From CAZHAC01 sp964383855 (GTDB lineage: Bacteria > Chloroflexota > Dormibacteria > Dormibacterales > Dormibacteraceae): DNA of 6,214 nt. The notes under the pieces were generated by a model. It was given only the letters and a program-made list of their open reading frames with translations, had not been told where the DNA came from and made no database searches. Location of the stretch: NCBI GenBank assembly GCA_964383855.1, contig CAYLIP010000094.1, positions 1-6,214 of the forward strand, given 5' to 3'. The position numbers were made by a program, and so were the translations under genes. Positions 1-5,870 of the stretch are shown piece after piece. The first letter of the stretch is position 1. Each line of letters opens with the position of its first letter.

Positions 1-355
1 CGCCGCCGTAGGGGATGTTGACGACCGCGCACTTCCAGGTCATCCACATCGCCAGGGCCTTCACCTCGTCGAGGGAGACGTCGGGGTGGTAGCGGAGGCC
101 GCCCTTGGCCGGGCCGCGATTGATGTTGTGCTGCACCCGGTAGCCGGTGAAGACGCGGGTCGAGCCGTCGTCCATGCGCACCGGGAAGTTGCAGGTGAAC
201 TCGCGCTGGACCTCGCGCAGGATCTGCCGCAGCTCGGGCTCGAGGCCGATGATCTCGGCCGCCTCGTCGAACTGCGCCTGGGCCGTGCGCCACTCGTCCG
301 CCTCCTCGTTCTGTGGCGGCGGCGGCGTCTGAAGAGGGTCGAGGACTCTGGTCAT
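1..355 (-). CDS. gdhA: Glu/Leu/Phe/Val-type glutamate dehydrogenase, N-terminal part (cut by left window edge)
   Basis: Catalyses reversible oxidative deamination of L-glutamate to 2-oxoglutarate and ammonia with NAD(P) in the cytoplasm. Only the first 118 codons are present; the window edge removes the rest, including the third active-site lysine region and the Rossmann domain. After a short proline-rich leader (residues 8-16, PPPP at 11-14) comes the typical N-terminal domain: NFPVRMDDGS (56-65), GYRVQHN (71-77), GPAKGGLRYHP (81-91) and MTWKCAVVNIPYGG (105-118). K84 and K108 correspond to two of the conserved substrate-binding/catalytic lysines of the family. The ATG at 353-355 overlaps the stop of the upstream ThDP-enzyme gene (ATGA). 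No good Shine-Dalgarno precedes it, so translation by coupling or re-initiation is likely. The motifs fit hexameric GDH; coenzyme preference and a branched-chain or phenylalanine specificity cannot be judged from this fragment. Confidence 0.93.
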   Translation of the reverse strand, partial: MTRVLDPLQTPPPPQNEEADEWRTAQAQFDEAAEIIGLEPELRQILREVQREFTCNFPVRMDDGSTRVFTGYRVQHNINRGPAKGGLRYHPDVSLDEVKALAMWMTWKCAVVNIPYGG

Positions 356-1974
356 ATGAGGGCGGCCGACCTAGGGTACTCGGCGGCCGGGTCGGTGACC
401 ACGTTTATGACCGCGGGCAGGCCGGAGCGCAGCGCCCGCTCGAAAGCCGGTCCCACGCCGGCCGGGTCCTCGACGCGTTCGCCGTGACCGCCGAGCGCCT
501 CCGCCACCTTCTCGTAGGGGACACCCGGTCGCAGGTCGGTGGCGATCGCGGTGCCCAGCATCGACTGCATGGGGTGCTTCTCGGTCGCCCAGATGCCGTT
601 GTTGCCGATGACGCAGACCACGGGCAGCCCGTGGCGGACCAGGCTGTCGAAGTCCATGGCCGAGAAGCCAAAGGCCCCGTCGCCGTTGAAGAGGACGACC
701 TGCCGGTCGGGATGGGCCAGCCGGGCCGCGATCGCGTAGCCCATGCCCGAGCCGAGGCAGCCATAGGGCCCCGGGTCGAGAAAGCAGCCAGGCCTCTCCG
801 ACTCGATCATGCGGCCCACGAAGGAGACGAAGTCTCCCCCGTCGCCGATCACCACGGCGTCGGGGTCGAGCCGGCGCTGGACCTCGGCCACCACGCGGGC
901 CGGGTGGACCGGCCGGCCATCGGCGGCCGCCATCTCGGCGTCGCGGCGCCGTGCCTCGGCGGCGGCCGCCCTGCATCTGTCGACCCATTCCGGGCGGGGG
1001 GCGGCGCCCTCGACGGCGGCCGCGAGCGCGGCCAGCGACCGCCGGATGTCGCCGTCGAGCGCGGCCGCGGCCGGCCGGTGGCGGCGCCGCGCGTCGCAGT
1101 CGATGTATACGACCTGGGCCTCGTCGGCGATCACCGGCGCCCGCCCGAAGCCGAGGCGGAAGTCGAGCGGCACGCCGGCGACCAGCACCAGGTCGGCCTG
1201 GCCCAGGGCGAGCCGGCGGGCCCGGGTGGCGGCGAGCGGGTGCGAGGGGCCGATGATGCCGCGGGCCAGCCCGTTGAGGACGGTGGGGATGGACGCCGTC
1301 TCGGCCAGCCGGACCAGCTCCTCCTCGGCGTGGGCCCACCAGACGCCGGAGCCGGCCACGATCGCCGGGCGTTCCGCGCGACGCACCAGCTCGGCGACCC
1401 GCCGCACCTCGGCGGCCGCCGGCTCGACCTGCGGCGGGAGGGCGCCGCCCTCCGCGGGAACCTCGCCGGCCGAGAAGAAGACGTCGGCGGGCACGTCGAC
1501 GTAGGCCGGGCCCGTCCGCTGGGTCAGCGCCTGCGCCATCCCCTGCTCGATCGAGGCGTAGGCCTCCTCCGGGGAATGGGCGGTGCGTGCGGACTTGGTG
1601 ATGCTGCCCAGGATCGGCAGGTGGTCGAGCTCCTGGAGCGAGCCCATGCCCTCGGTGCTGAGGGGCGAGCGGCCGCCGATCAAGAGGAGCGGGCTGTCGT
1701 TGGCCCAGGCGCCCGCGATCGCGGAGACTGAGTTGGTCACGCCGGGGCCGGCGGTGACGGCGGCGACGCCGCACTCGCGCGTCAGCTTCGACCACCCCTC
1801 GGCCGCGAAGGCGGCGGTCTGCTCGTGGCGGACGTCGACCAGGCCGATTCCGTGCTCGGCGGCGCCCACGAGGACGCCCCAGATGTGGCCGCCATTGAGG
1901 GTGAAGAGGTGGCGGGTGCCGGCACGCTTCAGCGCCAGGGCAACCAGCTCGCCGGTTCCGAGGGTCTCGCCCAC
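352..1974 (-). CDS. Thiamine-diphosphate-dependent acetolactate synthase-like enzyme (mycobacterial IlvG/Rv1820 type)
   Basis: 540-aa protein with the three-domain layout of the acetolactate synthase/pyruvate oxidase family. The N-terminal PYR domain (about 5-165) holds the catalytic glutamate in RHEQTAAFAAEGW (E51) and AGPGVTN (75-81). The middle domain spans about 185-325. The C-terminal PP domain (about 355-530) has the ThDP/Mg motif GDG (431-433) ending in NN (458-459). From memory it closely resembles mycobacterial IlvG, sharing VWWAHAE (211-217), VPLDFRLGFG (268-277), GRMI (387-390) and GNNGIW. Canonical anabolic ALS has NQxxGMVxQWQ after the ThDP motif; here it is NNGIWATEKHPMQ. Classical valine/isoleucine synthesis is therefore not assured, and the substrate is unproven; a related 2-oxoacid decarboxylase or lyase is possible. 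The start is GTG at 1972-1974; an in-frame stop at 1981-1983 excludes longer forms. The Shine-Dalgarno is weak. The stop overlaps the gdhA start by 4 nt. It follows hemH after a 150-nt repeat-filled gap, and no small regulatory subunit (ilvN/H) is seen nearby. Confidence 0.88.
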   Translation of the reverse strand: MGETLGTGELVALALKRAGTRHLFTLNGGHIWGVLVGAAEHGIGLVDVRHEQTAAFAAEGWSKLTRECGVAAVTAGPGVTNSVSAIAGAWANDSPLLLIGGRSPLSTEGMGSLQELDHLPILGSITKSARTAHSPEEAYASIEQGMAQALTQRTGPAYVDVPADVFFSAGEVPAEGGALPPQVEPAAAEVRRVAELVRRAERPAIVAGSGVWWAHAEEELVRLAETASIPTVLNGLARGIIGPSHPLAATRARRLALGQADLVLVAGVPLDFRLGFGRAPVIADEAQVVYIDCDARRRHRPAAAALDGDIRRSLAALAAAVEGAAPRPEWVDRCRAAAAEARRRDAEMAAADGRPVHPARVVAEVQRRLDPDAVVIGDGGDFVSFVGRMIESERPGCFLDPGPYGCLGSGMGYAIAARLAHPDRQVVLFNGDGAFGFSAMDFDSLVRHGLPVVCVIGNNGIWATEKHPMQSMLGTAIATDLRPGVPYEKVAEALGGHGERVEDPAGVGPAFERALRSGLPAVINVVTDPAAEYPRSAALI

Positions 1975-1982
1975 GAGTGCTC

Positions 1983-2010
1983 AGCCTACGGTCTGCGGGT
2001 GCGCGGCGAA
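1983..2010 (-). promoter_or_regulatory. Weak candidate promoter for the ThDP enzyme-gdhA pair, possibly leaderless
   Basis: Read on the minus strand, a TANNNT-type -10 candidate TAGGCT (1988 to 1983) lies 8 nt before the GTG start. A poor -35 candidate TTCGCC (2010 to 2005) sits 16 nt further upstream and overlaps the edge of the first repeat copy. If real, transcription would begin at or next to the GTG, giving a leaderless mRNA. That would fit the lack of a convincing Shine-Dalgarno and is common in actinobacteria. In GC-rich DNA such matches arise by chance, so this is tentative. Confidence 0.2.
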
Positions 2011-2126
2011 TTCCGCGCATGTGCGGGCGCCTGGGCGTTTCCCGGGTACGAATTCGGCGCATGTGCGGGCGCCTGGGCGTTTCCCCGGGTACGAATTCGG
2101 CGCATGTGCGGGCGCCTGGGCGTTTC
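2008..2126. repeat. Direct tandem repeat: two full 42/43-nt copies plus one 34-nt partial copy
   Basis: Copies begin at GAATTC: copy 1 at 2008-2049 (42 nt), copy 2 at 2050-2092 (43 nt), partial copy 3 at 2093-2126 (34 nt). Copies 2 and 3 are identical over the shared 34 nt. Copy 1 differs by one base (C at 2014 where the others have G) and by one fewer C in the C-run after GTTT. The 34-nt core runs from GAATTC through CATGTGCGGG to GCGTTTC. The 8-9 nt connector is CCGGGTAC with a variable C. Inside each core, GGCGC and GCGCC can pair around an 8-nt loop (weakened in copy 1). GGG and CCC around CGTTT form a second, competing stem. The period is not a multiple of three and the array fills the gap between hemH and the ThDP-enzyme gene, so it is non-coding. 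There is no T-tract, so it is not a standard intrinsic terminator. Function and family are unknown. Confidence 0.93.
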
Positions 2127-3003
2127 AGACGATGGCGTGCAGCCGGTCCTCGACCACCTCGGCCAGCGCCTCGATGAACTCGGGCCGGTCGTTGAACATG
2201 GCCGTCCGCCTGAGCTCGATGCCGTGCTCGCGGGCGAACTCCTGGGCCTCCACGTCGAGGTCGTAGAGGATCTCCAGGTGGTCGGCGACAAAGCCGATCG
2301 GGCAGACCAGCACGCGGCGGGCCCCGGAGCGCTCGATCGCGTCCAGCAGGTCGGGCCCAAGCCAGGGTTCGCCGGTCGCGCTCGCCGACTGGTAGGCGAA
2401 CTCCCAGGGCACGTCCAGCGACACCACCTCGGCCACCTGGCGGGCGCTCTCCAGCAGCCGCCGGTCGTACGGATCACCCTCGGCGACCACCCGCTCGGGC
2501 AGGCTGTGGGCGGTGAAGAAGACGCGGTCGTGCGTCGCCTCGGCCATCGCCTCGCGAACCCGGCCGGCCACCGCGCCGATGAAGGCCGGGTGCTCCGAGA
2601 ACCCGCCGATGAACTCGAGGTCGCCATCCCAGGCCTCGCGGATCGCCCGCTCGTACCCGCCCACGCTCATCCGGGCGTAGTGCGGCGCCAGGGGCAGCGC
2701 GACCAGCCGCTGGTAGCCCTCGGCCCGGGCCTCGGCGATCGCGTCGGCGATGAAGGGCGGCGCGTGCTTCATGCCGACCAGCGAGCGGATCCCGAGCCGC
2801 CGCCCCAGCGCCGCCGCCTGCCGGTTGGTGATCCGCTCCAGGGGCGATCCGCCGATCGCCCGGTAGCGCTCGCGCAGGTTTTCGAGCGCCGCCGGCGAGG
2901 GCGGCCGCCCGCCGCGGATGTGCGTGAAGTAGGCCTCGACCTGGGAATCGTCCCGGGGCGCGCCGTAGGCCATGCAGAGAAGCGCGGTGTGCGGGCTAGG
3001 CAT
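2125..3003 (-). CDS. hemH: Coproporphyrin III ferrochelatase (CpfC/HemH)
   Basis: 292-aa ferrochelatase that inserts Fe(II) into coproporphyrin III to give coproheme, the penultimate step of the coproporphyrin-dependent haem pathway; soluble or membrane-peripheral. Visible family marks are MAYG (11-14, with the Tyr13 position typical of Gram-positive enzymes), YFTHIRGGR (25-33), RYRAIGGSPL (46-55), and LPLAPHY (103-109). The catalytic histidine is in TAHSLPE (H166), and WLGPD at 214-218 is also conserved. VCPIGFVADHLEILYD (233-248) carries the metal-site glutamate E244. It aligns well with the B. subtilis enzyme recalled from memory, and its length is slightly below that enzyme's roughly 310. 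The ATG at 3001-3003 lies inside the end of hemE (8-nt overlap), with a GGGGG run about 9 nt upstream that may serve as a poor Shine-Dalgarno. The last sense codon is directly followed by a TGA whose last two bases belong to the tandem repeat. This is the last haem gene of the operon. Confidence 0.95.
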   Translation of the reverse strand: MPSPHTALLCMAYGAPRDDSQVEAYFTHIRGGRPPSPAALENLRERYRAIGGSPLERITNRQAAALGRRLGIRSLVGMKHAPPFIADAIAEARAEGYQRLVALPLAPHYARMSVGGYERAIREAWDGDLEFIGGFSEHPAFIGAVAGRVREAMAEATHDRVFFTAHSLPERVVAEGDPYDRRLLESARQVAEVVSLDVPWEFAYQSASATGEPWLGPDLLDAIERSGARRVLVCPIGFVADHLEILYDLDVEAQEFAREHGIELRRTAMFNDRPEFIEALAEVVEDRLHAIV

Positions 3004-4030
3004 CGACCGTGACCCCCGAACGAACGGTCTCGATCACCGCCTGCAGGTTCTCGACCGGCGTGTCCGGCAGGACGCCGTGCCCGAGGTTGAAGATGTGCCC
3101 GGCGCGGCCTCCGGTCTGCCGGAGGACGGCCTCGGTCCGGCGGCGCACCACCTCGACCGGCCCGAGCAGCACGGCCGGGTCGAGGTTGCCCTGGATCCCG
3201 CGGTCGAATCCGACCCGCTCCCACCCGCGGTCGAGGGGCACCCGCCAGTCGAGGCTGACGACATCCGGCCCGGTGGCGGCGATCGATTCGAGGAGGGCCG
3301 CGGTGCCTGTCCCGAAGTGGATGCGGGGCACGCCGAGACCGGCCAGGGCCTCGAAGATCGACCGCGTGTGGGGCGCCACGAACCGCTCGTAGTCCTCCAC
3401 CGAGAGGGCCCCCACCCAGCTGTCGAAAACCTGGACGGCGGCGGCGCCGGCCGCCACCTGGGCGGCCAGGTACCCGGCCATGACCCGGCTCAGCTTGCCG
3501 AGCAGCCGGCCGAAGAGGTCGGGATCCGAGAACATCAGCCGCTTGGTCAGGAGGTGCTCGCGGCTGGGCCGCCCCTCCACCAGGTAGGAGGCCAGGGTGA
3601 AGGGGCCACCGCAGAAGCAGAGCACCGGGACCGGCGACTCTCGGACGACGTGGCGCACGGCCTCGATCACCTGCGGCGCCGCCTCCTCACCGGCCGGCGT
3701 GGAGAGGCGCTCGACGTCGGCGGCGCTGCGCAGCGGGCTGGCGATGACCGGGCCCACCGACTCCACCAGCTCGAAGTCGACCCCCATCCCCTGGAGCGGC
3801 AGCATGATGTCGGCGAACATCACGGCAGCGTCGACACCCAGGCGGCGCACCGGCTGCAGCGTCACCTCGGCGCAGAGCTCGGGCTGCGCCACGATCTCGA
3901 CCAGCGTGTAGCGCTCGCGCAGCTTTCGGTATTCGGGCAGCGAGCGGCCGGCCTGGCGCATGAACCAGACCGGGGTCGCGTCCACCGGCTCGCGGCGGGC
4001 GGCGCGCAGGAAGAGTGGCGCCGGCGTCAT
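2996..4030 (-). CDS. hemE: Uroporphyrinogen III decarboxylase
   Basis: 344-aa cytoplasmic enzyme that removes four acetate carboxyl groups from uroporphyrinogen III to make coproporphyrinogen III, with no cofactor. The N-terminal signature PVWFMRQAGRSLPEYR (20-35) holds the substrate-carboxylate arginines R25 and R29. FADIMLP (72-78) has the essential aspartate D74. GGPFTLASYLVEG (141-153) carries the conserved tyrosine Y149. VFDSWVG (201-207), HFGTGT (238-243), GIQGNLDP (278-285) and NLGHG (315-319, H318) complete the (beta/alpha)8 active site. Length is normal for the family. The frame stays open for another 20 codons upstream, but the ATG at 4028-4030 is preferred: it forms an ATGA overlap with the hemL stop, and the extension (rich in Arg and Pro) is unlike any HemE. 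The Shine-Dalgarno is weak, suggesting translational coupling. The gene ends in TAG, 8 nt inside hemH. Confidence 0.96.
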   Translation of the reverse strand: MTPAPLFLRAARREPVDATPVWFMRQAGRSLPEYRKLRERYTLVEIVAQPELCAEVTLQPVRRLGVDAAVMFADIMLPLQGMGVDFELVESVGPVIASPLRSAADVERLSTPAGEEAAPQVIEAVRHVVRESPVPVLCFCGGPFTLASYLVEGRPSREHLLTKRLMFSDPDLFGRLLGKLSRVMAGYLAAQVAAGAAAVQVFDSWVGALSVEDYERFVAPHTRSIFEALAGLGVPRIHFGTGTAALLESIAATGPDVVSLDWRVPLDRGWERVGFDRGIQGNLDPAVLLGPVEVVRRRTEAVLRQTGGRAGHIFNLGHGVLPDTPVENLQAVIETVRSGVTVDA

Positions 4031-5193
4031 TCCAGCGCCGCCAGCGTCCGGCCGACGTCGCTCTGACTGTGGGCCAGCGAAATGAACCATGACTCCTCCT
4101 GGGCGGGCGGGATCAGGACTCCCGCCGCGCGCAGCCGCGCATGAAGGGCGGGAAAGTCGGCGGCCCGCAGGGTCAGCAGCGAGCCCACCCGCGTCACCGC
4201 GCCGTGGTCGCCGAGGCCCTCCTCGAGCGCTTCCCCGATGGTCTCCAGCCGCGCGTAGGCGCTCCCGTCGAGCAGCTCCAGGGTGGCCGCGCCCGCCGCC
4301 ATCACCGCCGGGTGCCCGGAGAGCGTGCCCGCCTGGTAGACCGGGCCCAGGGGGGCGACCAGCTCCATCAGGTCGCGCCGGCCGCCGTAGGCGCCGACCG
4401 GGAGGCCGCCGCCGATGATCTTGCCGAGCACGGTCAGGTCGGGCCGCACCCCGTACAGCTCCTGGGCGCCGCCCGGGGCCACCCGGAAGCCCGTGATCAC
4501 CTCGTCGAACACCAGCAGCGCGCCGTGCTCGTCGCAGAGCCGCCGCAGGCCGTCCAGGAAGCCCGGTGCCGGCGGTACGACGCCGACGTTGGCCGCCACC
4601 GGCTCCACGATCAGCGCCGCCACTCGTCCGGGATGCGCGGCGAAGAGGGCGCCGACCGAGTCGAGGTCGTTGTACTCGGCGACCAGGGTCAGCGCCGCCA
4701 CCGCCTCCGGCACGCCGGCGCTGCCGGGCAGCGACAGGGTCGCGATTCCCGAACCGCCGCGGACCAGCAGGTGGTCGGCGTGGCCGTGGTAGCCACCGGC
4801 GAACTTGATCACCAGGTCCCGCTCGGTGGCCGCCCGGGCCACCCGGAGCGCGCTCATCGCCGCCTCGGTACCCGAACTGACGAAGCGCAGCATCTCGATC
4901 GAGGGCATGCGGGAGCGGATCATCTGCGCGAGCCGCACCTCGGCCTCGCAGGTGACCGCGAATGGACCCCCGGCCGCGACCGCGCCGGTGATCGCCTGCA
5001 CAACGCGCGGGTGCGCGTGGCCGGCGATCAGGGGCCCGAAGGCCCCGACCCAGTCCACGTACTCGCGCGCGCTGGAATCCCAGACCCGCGAGCCGGAGCC
5101 ACGCACGATCCGGGGCGGCGTCTGCCCGACCGCCAGGTAGGCGCGCACCGGGCTGTTGACGCCGCCCGGGAAGAGGTCTGCGGCTTCGATCAT
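4027..5193 (-). CDS. hemL: Glutamate-1-semialdehyde 2,1-aminomutase (compact form)
   Basis: PLP-dependent class-III aminotransferase-fold enzyme that isomerises glutamate-1-semialdehyde to 5-aminolevulinate, the committed tetrapyrrole precursor of the C5 route. Visible marks are FPGGVNSPVRAY (8-19), SSGTEA (106-111, phosphate binding), GGYHGHAD (133-140), EPVAANVGVV (197-206), FDEVITGFR (229-237, PLP-pyridine Asp D230), LGKIIGGGLPVGAYGG (256-271, Schiff-base lysine K258) and QAGTLSGHP (287-295). At 388 aa it is about 40 shorter than E. coli HemL. It lacks roughly a dozen N-terminal residues, shows deletions around 325-360 (the usual FFT loop is gone), and has a trimmed C-terminus. The usual Asn in GTLSGNP is His294. 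The ATG at 5191-5193 was chosen because it overlaps the hemQ stop (ATGA) and has GGGGAG 11 nt upstream; a longer open frame continuing to about 5637 is a shadow of hemQ. Operon position supports the haem role. Confidence 0.93.
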   Translation of the reverse strand: MIEAADLFPGGVNSPVRAYLAVGQTPPRIVRGSGSRVWDSSAREYVDWVGAFGPLIAGHAHPRVVQAITGAVAAGGPFAVTCEAEVRLAQMIRSRMPSIEMLRFVSSGTEAAMSALRVARAATERDLVIKFAGGYHGHADHLLVRGGSGIATLSLPGSAGVPEAVAALTLVAEYNDLDSVGALFAAHPGRVAALIVEPVAANVGVVPPAPGFLDGLRRLCDEHGALLVFDEVITGFRVAPGGAQELYGVRPDLTVLGKIIGGGLPVGAYGGRRDLMELVAPLGPVYQAGTLSGHPAVMAAGAATLELLDGSAYARLETIGEALEEGLGDHGAVTRVGSLLTLRAADFPALHARLRAAGVLIPPAQEESWFISLAHSQSDVGRTLAALE

Positions 5194-5870
5194 GCGCCGA
5201 GCAGCTCCCCGATCTCGGCCGGCGAGCGGTGGACGCCGACCAGGATCGGCGTGTCGCTCACGGTCGAGCGGCGGCTCTCGGTTCCACGCAGGGCCCGCAC
5301 CAGGTCGCCGAACAGGGCCAGGTCGTCGGTCTCGTAGGCGACCAGGAAATCCATGTCGTCGACGCCGAAGGAGTTGGCCAGCAGCTGCCGCACCTGGGGG
5401 TACTCGTGGCCGACCCGAATGTGCTCGTTCATCACGCCCTGGCGCGCCTCGCGGCTGAGCAGGTACCAGTCGGACGACTTGGTGAAGGGATAGACGACCA
5501 GGTAGCGCGAGCGCTCGCCGGTGAAGAGCGACTGCTCCTGGGATGTCGGCCGCTTCACGTACTGGGACCCCTGGATGATCCCGAGCAGGCTCTCGCGGAC
5601 CGTGAGCCAGCGGCCCAGCCCGGCGTTGAGCGCGCACGCGGCTGCCTTCTCGAGCGCCTCGTAGGAGGGCGCCAGCCGCCAGAGCAGGAGGTCCGCGCCG
5701 GGCTGCATGCCGACCATCGAGTAGGCGAAGGTCCGAACGCCCGGCTGCTCGAGCGCGGCCGCGAAGCAGCCGGCGTCCGAGGCGCGCTGCTCGGGCGGCT
5801 GCCGGCGCCAGCCGGGATCCAGCCCCAGCGCCAGCGCCTGCACGAATCGATCCGTGGGTTCCTCAGCCAA
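5190..5870 (-). CDS. hemQ: Coproheme decarboxylase (HemQ/ChdC, chlorite dismutase family)
   Basis: 226-aa member of the chlorite-dismutase superfamily that oxidatively decarboxylates two propionates of coproheme with H2O2 to form haem b, the last step of the coproporphyrin-dependent pathway. Key regions are MVGMQPGADLLLW (52-64), GSQYVKR (101-107) and RYLVVYPFTKSSDWYLLS (122-139). Y127 and K131 occupy the positions expected for the catalytic tyrosine and the propionate-contacting lysine of ChdC. H150 in MNEHIRVGHEYP is the likely proximal haem ligand (H155 is the alternative). DDMDFLVAYETDD (171-183) is typical of the second ferredoxin-like half. A TTG at 5868-5870 is taken as the start because a strong AGGAGGA lies 5 nt upstream and the start overlaps the hemB stop by 8 nt. 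An ATG 12 codons further upstream (5904-5906) would put the N-terminus inside hemB and lacks this support. The stop overlaps the hemL start. Chlorite detoxification is unlikely given the haem-operon setting and the YPFTK motif. Confidence 0.93.
   Translation of the reverse strand: MAEEPTDRFVQALALGLDPGWRRQPPEQRASDAGCFAAALEQPGVRTFAYSMVGMQPGADLLLWRLAPSYEALEKAAACALNAGLGRWLTVRESLLGIIQGSQYVKRPTSQEQSLFTGERSRYLVVYPFTKSSDWYLLSREARQGVMNEHIRVGHEYPQVRQLLANSFGVDDMDFLVAYETDDLALFGDLVRALRGTESRRSTVSDTPILVGVHRSPAEIGELLGA

Noticed and set aside
2041..2056. CCCGGGTACGAATTC resembles a cloning-vector polylinker (SmaI, KpnI-like and EcoRI sites).
   Set aside because: The order and spacing do not match the common pUC polylinker, the sequence recurs with the repeat, and flanking genes continue in a natural layout. 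Vector contamination is unlikely.
2008..2126. CRISPR-like array: repeats whose minus strand carries GAAAC, a sequence often seen at CRISPR repeat ends.
   Set aside because: The connectors between cores are only 8-9 nt and are identical apart from one C, so there are no unique spacers. No cas genes are nearby. It is a simple tandem repeat.
2008..2126. Intrinsic transcription terminator after hemH.
   Set aside because: GC-rich stems can form but are short, and there is no T-run after them on the minus strand. Some termination role is possible but not supported as a classical terminator.
1986..2627. Minus-strand open frame (213 codons) that overlaps hemH and reads through the repeat.
   Set aside because: The product is Arg/Ser/Thr-rich and out of frame with the well-conserved ferrochelatase. 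The 42/43-nt repeat shifts its frame between copies, which argues against coding.
313..3012. Long plus-strand open frames, for example 313-1731 and 1825-3012.
   Set aside because: They are antisense shadows of the GC-rich minus-strand genes, with Arg/Gly/Ala/Pro-rich products, no recognisable domains and frames that pass through the tandem repeat. The opposite strand encodes clear conserved enzymes.
4031..4090. A 20-residue N-terminal extension of HemE from an upstream ATG.
   Set aside because: It overlaps hemL coding sequence, is unlike HemE N-termini, and the ATG at 4030 gives the normal length and the ATGA junction.
5194..5637. N-terminal extension of about 148 residues in the hemL frame.
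   Set aside because: It lies wholly within hemQ in another frame, is Arg/Pro-rich, and has no match to HemL. The ATG at 5193 has an ATGA overlap and a Shine-Dalgarno.
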